Below, one piece after another: positions 1-14,500 of a stretch of 64,000 bases of DNA. The stretch lies in assembly GCF_023343835.1 (NCBI RefSeq), contig NC_064439.1, positions 24,182,933-24,246,932 on the forward strand. The letters are read 5' to 3'. How positions within the stretch are numbered: position 1 is the first letter of the stretch; each line of letters starts with the position of its first letter. Both the position numbers and the translations under genes were made by a program. The notes under the pieces are model-generated. The model saw only the letters and a program-made list of their open reading frames with translations, was not told the origin of the DNA and searched no databases. Source of the DNA: Lagopus muta. Taxonomy: Eukaryota; Chordata; Aves; Galliformes; Phasianidae.

Positions 1-171
1 GCCAAGCCTGGATGGCATGCATCCTGATTTCTGTTTTTTTGTTGGTATTGCTGTTGGTCTTAATTTGAGTCCTGCACATGACCAGCCGCTTTCTCTACTG
101 GAAATAATTTCTCTAAATTAAAGGTTGCTGCAGTGTTTCAAGCCTGTCAAAGATCTCTTGTTGGACAGGCT

Positions 172-200
172 CTTTTTTTTTTAAAAAAAAAAAAAAAAAA
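172..200. repeat. T11-A18 homopolymer junction
   Basis: A run of T immediately followed by a run of A, self-complementary and able to form a short hairpin. No neighbouring SINE or LINE body was recognised. Confidence 0.9.
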
Positions 201-3200
201 GGAGGCAGAGTCTCAAATCTTAGCCCTGAGAGCCAGATTTCACTTGATGAAAGGATTGGAAAATCCTTTTCCGATCAGGATAATTTTCTGTTAGATTTCA
301 CGGGAAGAAAAGATTTCAGTTTAGTTTTCATTTGAGGGGAATGAATGGCTTGGATCTATTGTTGTTTTTGTGACATTATTTTTAGGAGAGGGGAAAAAGA
401 AAAGCATTGAAAATCCTGACCCACCCTACCACAAACACAAAACCTCTGTCGGTGCTCTTGCTGGGATGGAAGCTAGCGCACAGGAAGCAGGAAACACGGA
501 ATATTTTTTACTTCATCTCCAACATTTTTGCACTGACTTCATGCCTGTGTGAATGTACCTAAACAGAACTTCACCAAACCCATCTCTTTGAGCTGCTGTA
601 AGTTTTGAAGCAATGTTACCAGGAACAAAATCCTGACAATTTGGATGAAGCCTGCTTGGTTTTCAGTGGAGTCAGGAGTTCACATTTAAGATAAAGATAC
701 TGTGGTGCTACATGTTGGATACTGCTAGTCAGCCCCAGTCATAACACTAATTGCTCTGCCTGGGGAAGGCAGTGAGATCATTATTCCATTATAAAATGCT
801 ATCATTTATAACTGAGTAGCAAAATAACACATGCTGGGATGGAAGGAAAGCAGAAAAAGTCTCTTCCACTTTGTAGCGCTTGCCCTGAATCTAGGGACCG
901 CAGAAAGGGAGAAAGGCACCACTTCTGTCACCTCAGGAAAGGCTTCAGCTTCAGGTGTAGCTGCAGCCTGGAAGCAAATAAATGCTTTGCTGTAAAGGGA
1001 ACATGAGCTCAGTTGTATGGAGGATGCTGCAGAAAAAGCAGTTACAACCAGCCCAGCATGGGTGGGTGGGTGAATCCCTGCATCCTCAGCCTTGGGGAGG
1101 GGGACCAGCCAAGGCAGGTGGTGAGCCAACACAGAAGAAAAAACCATCCAGAATAAGCAGATAAGATGATGATAAAATCAAAGTGATAATGTAACTCGTG
1201 GAGGAGAATCCAGGCAGCAGTTAATTAGCAGAGAAGAGAATGCAGCTCTTAAAAGGCTGTGGAAGGGAATCCTCCTGGGACCGAAGGTGCCAGAGCCATC
1301 ATCTCTTCTTCCCTTCATTTCTTCCTGAAAGAGCTCTTTCCCTTCTGGTGAGGTTTAGGATAACCTCGTTGTTTTGGTTGAAGGGTTGAGGTTTTCTCAT
1401 ATGACAGCCTGTCCTCTCTGCCATGTATACTTTGCTCTCAGAGGCAGTAGTAAAATTCTTCAACCTGTCTTTCTCACCCTTACCTGGAGCTCAGCTTGTT
1501 TCTCTAGCTTGAACTTTGGCAACACAGATTTCTCTCCACTTTTCTCTCCTGTTATTTGTATCGTACCTTTCCATTACACAGGACCATAATCCAAACATGA
1601 TTTGTTGTTTGACTCCAATACTTTGTGTGTTACAGGTGTTTAAAATCTGATGCCCCTTATTTTGGGGAGTTCAGTGCTTAGACCTAACAGCTGATGTCAG
1701 GGTCAAAGGAGAAACGGTTATCCCAGATTGATGAGAAATCTGAGCCATTGATAATCTAAAGTCAGGCATCCTAAAACTGCAGTGCCTGAACCTAAAGGAA
1801 TTTTCTACGAATGTGTAAGTTGTTGTTTTTTTTTCTGAGAGGTGAGTGAGATCCCTCTGTAGACTCACTTTTCAGTAAGAATAAGGTGCTGGGATGCTTT
1901 GGAAAACTGAACTTAATCTCCCACCCTTCTGCAGTGTATGCCCAAAGTGATCAACTCTCTGAGCACAAGCAGTACTTTTTGGTAACATGTTGTCCATATA
2001 GATGAGTGGGAGCAGACCACCACTACAGTACTTTTAACGCACACCATCACTTAAAGTAGTCCTCCGTGTGTCAGCTGATAGCCTAAAACTGGCTCCTGGC
2101 TTTTACCAAGTGTTCTGCTTTATTTCTTTTGTAGGATTAGTCAACAAACACTGGCAAGTAGCAACATAATATTTTTAAATGAAACTACGTACAAATTCCT
2201 GTCCAGAAACATGTATAATTGATTGCTGAGGTCAGGACCTGCACGGATGGTGGCAGGCCACTGCAGAGCTGACTATAGGAAAAACAATTCCAAAGTTCTC
2301 TTGGCAGCACGCAAACAGCACGTGGTAACCTATCCACTTTTCTCTTGCTCAATTTACATTGTTCCTATTTTTAATGCATATCTCTGAAAAATACAATTAT
2401 ATCAATATTGTATTTATATCAGTTGACATGTGAAATCTGGGTTTCCTTACATAAATTGTGTAATTTTGTGAAGTGGTGCATTTATCAGAAGTTGTTTAAG
2501 GTAATACCATTAATTTGTGAAGTTAACGCACATCGCATGGTAAACACATTCCTGCCCTTGTTGATTCGCAGTGTGCAAATAGACCATCAGGAAGATTTAC
2601 CATAATCCATTTGTCATTTACCATAATGGATGATAATTCTCTCCCATTGCCGCCCCTTTCCTGCTCTGCCGCCCCACGCTTCTCACCTGACCTCTGTTCG
2701 CCCACTGTTGTCTACTCTGAACCATTTGTAAGTTTTTCTCTACTTTTCTTCCGCTCATCTGAACTCCTGCTAAGTGACACTGTTCAACTGAGCCATCCTC
2801 GGAATTGTTCTCTCTTTGATCACTTCAAATTGGCCCACACTTTGCACCAGTTCTGGTTTAAAATTAGGCAGCAACTTAAGTGCTTTGCTGAACTTATTTG
2901 TCCTGTATGTAATTCTGTTTAATCTTCTCCCTGCCTTACGATCTCCTCTCACTGCTGTGCAGTGATTAGTGCTGTTATCTTCTCATACAGGCTCCTTCAG
3001 CAGTACCAGTTTTGAAGTTACTGTTCTTGAGCTGGTGGGAAGAAGTCATTAGCTTGTTGTCTACCATTTACTCCTGGTTGCCAATAAGCTGTTCCTACAA
3101 ACCAAGGGTCAAAAGCTGCTCTAAAGTGCAGCTGCTAAACCCCAGCTCTGGCAACAGCAATCTGCACTTCCACCACACCACTGTGCCCAAATGCACACCC

Positions 3201-3759
3201 AGCCATGGGGTAATGGCACAGAGACACAGCTTCCAGTGAGATGAAGCTCCAAGGACTGAAACTAATAGCTATCATGAAAGCTAACAAAATTGTATCAAAG
3301 CCCAAAGCATTGCTCTTGCTGCTTAGGCCTTTCATCCCACACTCCCAGAATACATTAGAAACATCAAGCAAGACACTTTCCACAAATGTTGCTTCACACT
3401 CCAAGATTTCCACCTCTTACGCTACCCACCACTCCTACAGCTTTGACTTTTTCCCCTCGCTTTTTCCAGAACTCCATTTGTTCCAGAGCTTACACACACT
3501 CTCTCTATCCCTTTCCCTTTGCGTTACAAGTCGTGATTTTGGTCACTATCTCTTGGCTTCTTCTCTCCCCCATAGGTTCTTCACCATTGGCCATTTCCTT
3601 CAGCAGCCTTCTGGCCACTACTGCGCAGCTTGCACCACTGTTTGCATTACTCTTCCCACGTCCTCACTCTCCCCACAGGGCCAGGGCCTCACCCCGATGC
3701 TTCTCAACACTCACCCAGGGGGCTCCCATCCCATGGGGATGAGCAGGGGCTGAACATTT

Positions 3760-4090
3760 CCATTGCGGGCAACCCACTTAACTTCGCTCGCTATTAGGGC
3801 AAGCAAATTTCCCTGAATAGCGAAGGCGCTGAGATGCTGGTTCCTATAGCAACTGTATCCAGGTGAAAACTCCTGCAGCAGCTCCCCTTCCCCCTTCCTG
3901 CTCCCCATGTCTCCTTTCTTTTCAGTGGCTTTTCATGGCAGGGGGTGAGCGAGAAGGGATGCTAACCAGGCAATTTAACCGTCTCGGGTTACCCACACGT
4001 TAAGTGCTCGCGCTGGGGAGCACACCGTGTGCCCACGCATCCCTCGTTGGTGAGCCAGGTGTCAGTGACCGTGAATGATCAATAAATACG
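3760..4090. other. Moderate CpG cluster, function unknown
   Basis: CpG frequency is higher than in the surrounding DNA (about nine CpGs between 3950 and 4065). No gene start, repeat or open frame of interest is associated with it. It may be a weak regulatory element. Confidence 0.25.
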
Positions 4091-6870
4091 GACTGGGGGA
4101 CACCTTCATTTTGTGAAAGGAGCATATCAATTGATTTTTAAAGCTTTGCGAAGATGTTCATCTGCCACCTTCCTTCTGTTGTACTCATCTTCCAGGTCTT
4201 GCTATGCATCCAATGGCCTTGTTGCAGAAATTGCCACCTCCTTCCGCAGCAAAATTATAATGGACTGCAAAGCGAGAGAGTTAAAAAGCTTTCCTGAATG
4301 CTAGAAGAATATTCTCCAGAATAAGTTACTACAGCATCCAAGAGGGAAAAATGTAGGCATCACCTCTCTGCTGTGAAGAGACTGTGCGTAGATCTTCACC
4401 TGGAAACCCGAAACAGCTCAAATGATGGGCATGTGGCCATGCACCGGGTTCCCCCTTCAGGTGTGCCCATCCTACAGCATGTGGGTGGACTGTGGGTTAG
4501 CCTGAGCTCAACCTGCAAAGTTGATAAGGTAAGCTTAGAGCAGCATCTTTAGCTAAGCAAGAGGACTTTGCTGGGGAGGCACTCTGAGAGTGTCCACTTT
4601 GGCACTGGAGCTAGGGTAGAGCATTCAGCCATGCAGCATGGCAACGGGCAGCTCTCAGGGTGGATCACAGAAAAATGACTTCACAGTAAAGTATCTATCT
4701 ATAGCCAGCTGCACTCAACGTGATAGCATAACTCAGAAAGCACTGAGTAAAAAACAAAATCAAAGTAAGAAGGAGATAACTCATTGTTTAAAACAAATCT
4801 CCTTTGCCAGACTTTCCACATCAGTCATTGGAACTCAGGGTTTCCCCTGCATGAAGCTTATCTCTGCAGCGTAAGGGCTAAAAGTGTTCTTCATTCAGAC
4901 AAAAAGCTGAAGCTATGAAATAGTAAAAGCATTAGAAGCTGGAAGTAGAGTGAAATTTTCCATAGCCTCAAAAATATATAGATTGACAACACCACATTTA
5001 TTAACCCATCTAACTTGCCTTCTGATGGAATAAGTGAGAATCAACCTGTTGGTATCAAAACGTATCCTCTAAGTCCAGAAATTGCTGTTTCTTCCAGCAA
5101 CAGCTGGTAACAGCTATGTGGTAATCTCAATTAGGGTGAGAGAAACCATAAGATGTTTGAGGTTACACAGTCCATAGTGGAGTATGTCTTCAAGGAAAGT
5201 GCCCAGTGGGATCTGGTGGCCTTAGCTTGGCATCAGAACTATAGCAGGAAGACGCAGTTGTCAATGAGGAAAGCTGGGACTGCACGCCAGCATGCACCTT
5301 CAGCACTGCATTGTGTTGCACACAGCAGGCTAAGTATTAAGACTACAATTTTATGCATGTTCCTGATTGCCTTCAGTGTCTCTGTGAGCTCACAGTTTTG
5401 ATAGTAGGTTATAGCTCTTCTTGTGTGCATTACCCAGAGAGCATTTTCAGCTTGCAACATTACTGGCTTGAACAAAACTTTACTCCAGACCTTGACATCC
5501 TTATAACATTAATTGGCTTTCAAAGATTTCCTCAGGTCCCTCCTCCATCTGCACCTGGCTTTTCTATAACCTTTCTATAATTTTCTGTAATGCAACATTT
5601 TGCAGGTTCAATATTTTTCTGGATCTTCCATTTAAGCATTTTTAAAATCTGAGAGTGGAAAAGTAGAAAATTAGCTCAAAAGCATTGGAAGTGGCTTTAA
5701 TCTCTTTGACTCTAAGTGTCCAGACACCTTTCCTTTGGAGTCCTACATCTAAAGTCCCATGCTCTAAGTCCACAGCTGGCCATTGCACATGGAAATGCAG
5801 AGTCCTCTTTTCCTGCTTGTAAGAAAAAATGGAGTTTTCTGCTCTTGGTTTAGACAACTAAAAGAGGAAAAATCTTGATCAGAGTCAGTAAAATACATAA
5901 GGGAGCTGCTGAAGGATCTTTAAAACTGTCTGAAGATAACTCAAAGCCTCTGCTGATCTGAACTGTGCTGTCAGCTCTCCCTGGGGACTGCCACCCTTGG
6001 GGTAATTACAATACATCATACCACTCGTGACATGCCTTGGAACATGAGCAGAACAGCAGACGAAGGCTGAGAGCAGAAACTCCAGGCACAAAGAAAGGAG
6101 GGTCCTATGGCTTTTCTCAGGATCCCAAAAATAACAGACAGAAAAATGATTCTGAAAACACCTGAAGAGCTGTGAAGAACCATAGCCTAGCAAGTCAGTA
6201 CTTCTCCTGCCAATCTGCTCTGCTTCATTGCAGCCCACTGACAGCGTGACTGCTACTGGCCTCATTGCTTCAGATGTGTTATTTTCAATGCAAAAGATGC
6301 TGGCAGCAATGGAGGCACTGCGACAGAGCTGTGGCTGTCACACAGTGAGGGACAGCTTCCCGAATAAGCATGGTTTTACAAGCCAGTACATTCTGTAGAC
6401 TCTTGACACCAGCTATGATCTGAGTGAAAACAAGAAGCAATCTCCAGGTGCAGCAGGAAAAATGACAAAGCAATAAGTGGATGGTGTGGGAATCTCAGTT
6501 TGTTATAACCATTGATATCTCAGACACGTGCCACCATTCACATGTGGCCTTCCACGTGAGCCAAACGCCCTGCCACGGCCAAAATCAGCACCTCAAAAAG
6601 GCAGACCTAAGAGAAGCGCCCTTTTCTCTGTAGGTTTATGACTAAAACAGAAATGAGAGACAGTGAATGTGTGTGTTTGGGAAGAAACGCAGTTCTGCTA
6701 GTGACAGAGCTGTGCAGTCCCCATCACCCTGGTTGGGGTAGGACTGAACATGCTGATCGATAGAGGGAAAAGTTGTAAGATCTATGCCCTGTTCTCGTGG
6801 CCATTCCCTATCTTGTCCAATATTCATTATTCTTAGAGGCTTTAGGAGAAAGCTTTAAATAGATTACATC

Positions 6871-6896
6871 TTTTTTTTCTTTTTTTTTTTTTTTTT
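6871..6896. repeat. Poly-T tract with one C
   Basis: Twenty-six bases, all T except one C. On the minus strand this is an A tail, but I recognise no retroposon body beside it. Confidence 0.9.
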
Positions 6897-9800
6897 CTGC
6901 CTAGAAAAGTATGCCAGCACCATTTTCTATTTATGAGGAACCAACATAGGGAGGGTTGCTGTGAGGGAAGAAGGGAGCTCTTGTGAAATGGAAAACAGCA
7001 GGAGAGCTGGATTTTCTTCGCTACGCTGTGATGCTATGCTAATAAAGTAACTGAACATGACTTTGAAACTGAGATGATAAATCCGATTCCTATTTCTTGG
7101 GAAGGCTCCTCTCTACCAACCTGACAATACATGCATGCATTACAGTGAAAACAAATTACTTGCTGCAAATGAGAATCTTGCTAATTCATTTTTATAACCT
7201 GCCTGCCTCCTTACCACTGACACGAAACTGTTTGACAATTGAATAATGCTCAGGGATTTGCAAATAAACTCAAATAGAAAAGGCCAAAACTCTCAAAATC
7301 GAGGCATTATTTCCATCTATTTATAAACCCCTACCCAAGCTGATGCCACAAGGTTCATCCCACACCATATCTCAGTGGTGGCCAGCAAATTTACATAGCA
7401 AGGAGAAGAAATTATCAGAGCCTGGATTGAACTGTGCCATGTACATTTGCTATGTGAACTCAGTGTGTGCCTGTGAGAGGAACAATGTATGGATTCAAGC
7501 TGGAAACCTGCCACAGCTTAGAGGAAGTGTGTGTAAAATGTCTAGAACCAAAAAAGAGCCTTTAATGTTCCTCAGTTTATCAGCATGTATTTTTGGCTTC
7601 AGAGTCATGTAACTTTATCAGCTCTAAAGAATATGCATAATCATTTTGATGCAGAGGGAGAGATTATCATAAGTAAAGCCAAACGCTTGCTTTTTCTGAG
7701 CACTTGGTCATGAACTCTCCCTAAACTACTGGGAACTGAACAGGGAGAAATTTTCCATAGTCCCCGTAGTGCAGATCCTGCCTAGGTGCTTTATGTTGGG
7801 AGCAAAAGTCCCACTGATTTTCAAGCCACAATGTATTTTATGTAGCATACATACAGGAGTAACAGAGATACCTACACTTCCAGAAGAAAGCCTCAGGTTC
7901 GTGGAGGACACATCTCTCTGTAGTCCCACTGTGCTTTTGTATTTGCTGGCCCTCATTCAGTACTGGTAGATCAGTAGTGTTTTTTAAACTTCCAGGTGTC
8001 TTTCAACAGCGCCATAATCTTTCTCATTCAATTCTCCTCCATCAAATCTACCTCCTCTGGATCAGAGATTCCCTTCTGCTGCACGCCTGTGCAATGCTTG
8101 CTGCAGGGAAAATCAGCGAGGCTGGTGATGAGATAGCTGCCGAGGCCATCAGTGACCGCTCCCAACTCACAAGTGAGTACAGATCAGATGAGTCAAAATT
8201 TCTCTTTGATTCCCATTCCCACTGAGGAAAACTACTGTTGCTTCAACTGTAAAAGGCAGATTTCTCTCTGACATGGCTCTCAGCCAGCCTCGTGGCTGCG
8301 TCTGGGAAGCTTCACACAGCCGGGATGCTGACAGTGCATACCACTGACTCGTGTTGACATCATGACCCATCTGAGGGCCTTCCCAGGAGAGGCTGGCTGG
8401 CTCAGCTGCATGACATGATTTTCCTTCATGGAAGATGGCAAGAACATGCTCTTCTCTTCTTCCTCAGAGGGCCCTGCCTTGCCTCTCCTATGGGAAGTGC
8501 TATAGAGTCAAGGTAGGCAAACTGTGGAGACCTGGCAGCGGTGCTTAGGGGTGAGTTCATCCTGCTCGGCAAACTTGGTGGCAAACATGGCAGCTGGGAT
8601 CCAATGCTCTGTCTGTGGCTGACATGACCTCAGCTCAGAGTCTGTGACTCCAGGTGACACAAGCAGCTCCTGACCTGGGCACAGCTGTATGTCCCTCTGA
8701 GGCATCTGTGTGATTTTGGTTGTTTCGGTATACACCATGAATAGGTATCTTCAGAAGTGGCTGCCATGGTTTTCTGCTGATAACAGAGACCCGAGGAGCT
8801 GAAATGAAAGAAGTCAAAAATTTAACCATAATGTTTGAGTTGCACGTGGCACTTTTTTATTTTCATTTGCCTTTTTATCCTTAGTTTTTTCTGGCATTAG
8901 CAGTAGAAATGCCAAACATCACAAGACAAATTGTTCTCCTGGCAGTTCAAGTCCAGAGGGCAAGACAAAATGCTGAAAATAAGGCAAGGAAGTCTGCACT
9001 ATGTCATATTCACAAATTAAGCATTCTCTAATCAAAACACTGTTTTCCCTCTGTTGTAGAAAAATCCTTTTTTTCCAGGGTTTTGACCCAGATCCAACAC
9101 AAGTCGATGGAAAAAAAAAACAACCCACAGAACACAATGACTTATATCCAGTTCCAAAACACACTGTATCACATATTAATCAATTGACAGTCAGTAACTA
9201 TTTGGCATGGAACCTTCAATTATTTTAAGAGAAAAATACCCTGATTTAAATAATTTATGAACATAAGAATGTGGAAGTAAGTGGTGTTTTCAGCAAGCAT
9301 GAATATTTGGGGAGATTACCCAAGACAATATAGTCTCAAAGGTTTATTACTTGTCTTTTGTACTGAGAAGCCATGGTTATTTCTTACAAAAGACTGGAAA
9401 TACAGTTATAAACAACCTGACAAGAAAAGCACAAAATTCTTGGAATAAAGTAGTATACATCAAAATGGTGGACATATTCTGTGGTTGCTCATGTTCATGG
9501 ACTAAGTCTCTACAAACTACCAGGATGGTTCTTGGTTCAGAGAAAAGATTTATTAGTTATGAATAATGTAATAATTCTTGTGGACCTTCAAGGTCCTTGC
9601 TGGACACCAGTGCAAAAGTTTTATTGAGTCTTTCTTTCATCCCATGCTATAATTCAGGTTCACATTCATTGAAATTGTCTTTCTTTGCAAAAAACATGTT
9701 TTTATGGAGGCAAATAGACTTTTTATATGGAGTCACCCTTTACCTGTCAGATTAAACAGCAGTTCTACTCTTGAAGTGCATTCTGTAGATATTTGTACAT

Positions 9801-12800
9801 ATGGAAAAATAATTTCCCATGTCTATAACAAACTCCAGTGTGACAGAAAACTCAGACTACAGAAGGTAGAACCAGCCCTAGGATTATGGAAGTCTAACTA
9901 CAGTTAGCTACTTGGCTTTTGGTTGAATAATAAGCAAAACAGCTTACAATTGTGTTTAGAAAGCAGCCTAAAAAAAGTTTTAGTCTTTCAAAACAATTTT
10001 GATGGAAACTGTTTTAATTATTCAAGAAATTAAATCAATAGAAATGAATTTTCTCTGCACTGGAGCTCATGCATTGTACAAAGTTATGCGGCTGTGGTTT
10101 TGATAAAGAATTACAGTAATGCAGTATGTTACAATATCTCTGAAAACTACTTGGAATACAAGGCATTGGAGTACTTGGTAAGTGGACGTATTCACTGCTC
10201 TTCATTTGAAATAGAAAAGCTATTTAGTGCTTTGTAAAACAGGTTAAATGAAGTTTGCTCTCTCTTGGAGATACAGCTATTTTTCCGTAGCTGTGTGCAG
10301 GTGGAATGTTTGAAAATTGCATGAGACAGGCAATTTTGGCACTTCAGCTTGGAGTACCAAATGTTAGCAAATCATCCCGAATGGATCTGAAGTTTAAGAC
10401 TGCAATGTTATTCTGTATGACAATAGATGCGTTTCCATTTTTACCTATTTAAATATTCACAGTCACAAATGCACGGTAGTTGTGTAAAAAGGGTCTATTT
10501 AGGAGGAAAAGGCAGATACCATTTATGCAAGCTGTTAGTCAGAGTATATGTATACCATGAAATGTATAACATAGCTTTATGTAGAAGTGTTTGTAGCAGG
10601 TAGTGGATCTGGACAGGGGAGAGAGCCAAAAACAGGAACAGAGATGGGCATGCCTTCACCAGAGGTGCTGACCTCCTGCAAGTAATTATGTAGTAGAAAG
10701 CCACCTGCCATGAAGAAAGTGAAATAGTTCAGCGCTGTTTCTCAAACAGACCACACTTTATTTACTTAGGAAAGTAAAAATCCAGTTTGGTCAGCACGAA
10801 ACTTCTTGTCCAGGGGTTGCTTTTTTCCATCCTACATCTCTGGGGAAGACCTGAAACCCAGGAAGGAGTCACAGTTGCTGTGACACTACAGCGTATGCAA
10901 CAGAGGTCTTATTTTAGGTGGAGGGTAGTGACTGTCATTATTTCCCTCTCAGTGGTATTTCTGCTCTTGATTTCCCCACACAACCAGCTCTGCTGCTCTG
11001 GGGAACTTCCTGGTGCACAGCTGAATGAAATAGCCAAGCATTGCCCCAGAGGTGTGCAAAGAGGGCAGGTCTCCCCAGCTTGGTGGCTCAGGCATGAAAT
11101 ACAAAGCGAATTGAGGATAAAGTGACAGGATGGGATGAAAGTTATTTAGCTAAGTGCTTTAATGGGGGATTTTTTTTTTAATACAGGTTTCATTCTGCTA
11201 CCAGTAAATGCCAGAGATGACAGCAGGAAGCACTTAACCATTCAAGAGTACTGCATCTCCAAATCAACTCCAAGCTACAGAGACCACCACAGCTATTCCA
11301 CAATGACAGAATCAGCAACAGAAAGGGTATCACAACTTTGGGGTCAGAATCTAACTCCAAAAATGTCAAGAAGTGCTTTTGGTGGAGGCATTACTTGCGA
11401 CTTGGATTGCTAATAAAAGGTCTGGTAAAGATCATTCCCAGAAGCAAACATGGCTACCTGTGTGTAGGATATCATCAGGCTTGTCTAATTAGCTCAACAA
11501 TTTTGTTGTTGGCCTATGTATGGAAAAACTTCATTTCCCTGCTAGAAAAGTTCCTTCAGCACTGCTGCTCGCAGACCTTCATTCTGACTGAAGCTGGCAC
11601 GGCTCACAGTCCCGGCTGAGGTCACAGATGGCTCACTCTTCTGGTTAAAATGACCTTGCCTGAGCAAAGTCTCAAGAGTTTTCTCTGAAGGCCATACTTA
11701 ATATTGAGAGCGTTAAACAAATTGTTTTGTGTGCGCTGTGGAAGAAAAGGCATTTGAGTCTGAATGCAAAGGCCAGCTCTGGATAAAACCAGGGTCTCTG
11801 CTCCTACAGAGTAACATTTGTGATAATCAGAGCTGAAAGGAAAGATTTAACCTCCAGGGTTGATGGAGACCAAAAAGATGAAAGGATTTTTTAGATGTGA
11901 AAAGACGGATCAAGAATTTTACTAAATCCTGGGTCGAAGGGAAGGCTGAAAATTGCCTTTGCTCTGAATCTGGGACATTTCAGCCTGAAGCAGGTGTGCC
12001 TTACGTCTCAAACATGTCATGTGTTTCCATTTCATTTCCTCTGTTTTCAATTCCCATTCTCTCAGACTTTATTTACTTGTTTCTTCCAACAATACGATCG
12101 CAAAAACAGCCCAGATGCAAAGCTTGCCTCTAAATGCCTGATTTAAATAATGCATCCATTAATTTTTGCACCAATAGTGGTACAACATAAAACAGTACAT
12201 TATTTTTTAGAATCTAATTCTGCAAATATTAGACCATTTGACTAAAATATTCCTGATGTATAAATAAAGTTACTCTTGTGCATTAGTGTTTTCAGGCTCA
12301 AAGCTTCAATGCACTATTTTAAAATACAAATATTTTCCAAGGTGCAAAATGTAAATGCAACCATATTTAAGTCTTCGCTGAAGTGAAGCATGAAAAAAAA
12401 ATAGTGGCGAGGGCTTTTCTTCCTGCTGCTGGAAGATGGCTTTTATCAATTTAAAATGAATATCCTCAATTTGTATGTTGAATATCGTGTGTATAGTAGG
12501 TTGCTTCTCTGAAATTGAGTTGGCTGATTAAAATAGTTACACTAGGTTGGCACAGTAGTGTAGCTACATCATGGAAGTGCAGGATCAGCAGAAATCTGCC
12601 TGCTGGAGTATTGTGTTTGGTGGTTGGGAATTCCAGTTAATGAAGATGGCAGCTTTTTGACATCAGTTATGTTTTGTTTGAAAGTAAGACTCTTTTCCAT
12701 GTTACCCTTTAAGCTAAAAATCCTTTTCAGTGAACTGAAATATTTCATTTTAGCTTTGTCAAATTCTATGGGATGGGGTTTTCTATGGCCTAAACCCAAG

Positions 12801-12894
12801 AGAAATCATTTGGAAGCATAGTAAAGAAATAGTGCTTTGCTTTCTGTGTAAAATAAGAAGATTTTAATACTGCCAGATTTTTGTGATCTAGACA

Positions 12895-13712
12895 GGGCAC
12901 TGCACAAGGGAGAGGTTGACCCTCTGGGGGGCAAAGAGGTTTTGCAGAGAGCTCTTGATAAATCAGAGTGCTGGGCAATCACCAGCTGCATGAGGTTTAA
13001 CAAGAAGTGCCAGATTCTGCACCTGAGATGGGCTAGCCGTGCATTTAGGTACAGACTGGCAGACAAAAGGCCAGAGAGCAGCCCTGGAGAAATGAATGAG
13101 AAGGTTCTGGCCAACAGCAAGCTGAACACGAGCCAGCAGTGTGCCCAGCAGCCAGAAGGGCAACTGTACCCTGGGGTGCAGCAGGCCTGACTCTGACACC
13201 AGGAGAGGGGGGGGGGTTGTGCCACTCCAGCACTGCGTGCAGTTCACCTGCTACAATGTGGGAAGGGCATAGAGCTATTAGAGGGTGTCCAAAGGAGGGC
13301 TATAAAGACACTGAAGGGACTGGAGGGCAAACGTATTAGGAGCAGCTGAGGTCCTGTGGTTTGCTGAGCCCTGAGCAGAGGAGCTGAGGGGAGCCCTCAT
13401 GGCGGCTGCAGCTCCTCACAGGGAGCGGAGGGGCAGCGCTGAGCTCTGCTCTGTGTGACAGCGACAGGCAATGGCATGGAGCTGCGTCAGGGGAGGGCAG
13501 CTGGGGTCAGGGAAAGGGTCTGCACCAGAGGGCGGTGGGCATGGAACGGGCTGCACAGGGTCACAACTCCAAGCTGTCAGAGTTAAGGAGGGTTTGGACA
13601 GCGCTCTCAGACACAGGGCCTGAATTCTGGGTGCTCCTGTGAGGAGCCAGGAATTGGACTCAGTGATCATTGCGTGTCCCTTCCAGCCCAGGATATTAAG
13701 TGATTCTGTGGA
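12895..13712 (+). mobile_element. CR1 LINE fragment with end of ORF2 and 3' UTR
   Basis: About 0.8 kb of CR1 in plus orientation. The 5' part is a decayed end of the reverse-transcriptase ORF2: a short open stretch around 12970-13190 still reads like the CR1 C-terminus (AESS/SQQCA-type motifs). The middle carries GTCCAAAGGAGGGCTA and the 3' end reads CCCTTCCAGCCCAGGATATT followed by GATTCTGTG. There is a G10 run at 13207-13216. It is degenerate and cannot code for a working protein. The 5' boundary is approximate. Confidence 0.88.
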
Positions 13713-13964
13713 AGCTGCACAAAGCTGCTTCCCACAGCACGACCCTCTGCAGTGTCCAGCACGGCTCATCAGCCACTGCTGAAGGCACTGTGACAGACCG
13801 CTGTCCTCCCAGTGGGGCTCCAGCTCTCCTGGGGACAGCGTGCTCCTCCACTGGGCCCAAGCCGCGCTCCCTGCCACATGCTGGCTATGGATCTCTGTGG
13901 GTGAGGGGGAGAAATGCCAGCATTCCATTGTGGGGGGCATCAAATGCTTTTAGCAAGCGATGAC

Positions 13965-14500
13965 CACCCTTAATGATTTCCAAGAGAGGAAATGAACCTC
14001 CAATCAATTATGACACTTGATTAAGTTACTTCAATTGCTGAATCTCCAGCAAAATCAGCAGTGCCAACTCCCTGACACTGTGTGTGTGATTCGATGGCCC
14101 TTATAGTAATGCAGCTCTGCACACCTCCTGTTTTATGTACGTTCCCTCTGCTGTTGCTGAACTTCCATCTCATTACTGGGAGTGCAGGTTTCCACCTCGT
14201 CACTTCACAGCCTCGTTTGAGCAGCGCGCTGGCAATCACCCGGTGGTTTTTAGGAAGATTTTTTTTCCTTGAAATGCTAATGCAGTCCCTTTGAAAACAA
14301 ACACATGGCTGTGATTGTAATATTGCTTGTGCTCATTTTTATTTCAAATGAAACAGAAAAGCAGCTTCAAAGCCCTCAAAGCAATGGGTGACTGTTGAAG
14401 AAAGCCACTGATAACATGGAAGGGCACTTTAATAGCAAGGCCTGATAGGAAATTATAGTGATCATTAATAGTATGTAAATCACTCATTTTTTAGTTATAA
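13965..14500. promoter_or_regulatory. Candidate regulatory element (AT-rich, repeat-free)
   Basis: Unique sequence between two CR1 copies with several homeodomain-type cores, including TGATTAAG near 14020 and ATCATTAATA at 14461-14470. An octamer-like ATGTAAAT lies at 14473-14480. The composition resembles vertebrate developmental enhancers. Conservation could not be tested. Confidence 0.3.

Larger units (their letters stand above)
1..12894. other. Intergenic DNA downstream of SEM1, no gene recognised
   Basis: Apart from the T/A tracts at 172-200 and 6871-6896 and the CpG cluster at 3760-4090, I recognise nothing here. Open frames reach at most 170 residues (3241-3753), have no family resemblance, and show no splice-linked partner exons. 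By synteny this side should lead towards SLC25A13, which is not in the window. Confidence 0.6.

Noticed and set aside
3241..3753. 170-residue plus-strand open frame
   Set aside because: Ser/His/Leu-rich pyrimidine-driven frame with an overlapping alternative frame. No family resemblance.
13416..13943. 175-residue minus-strand open frame
   Set aside because: Mostly antisense to the CR1 fragment at 12895-13712.
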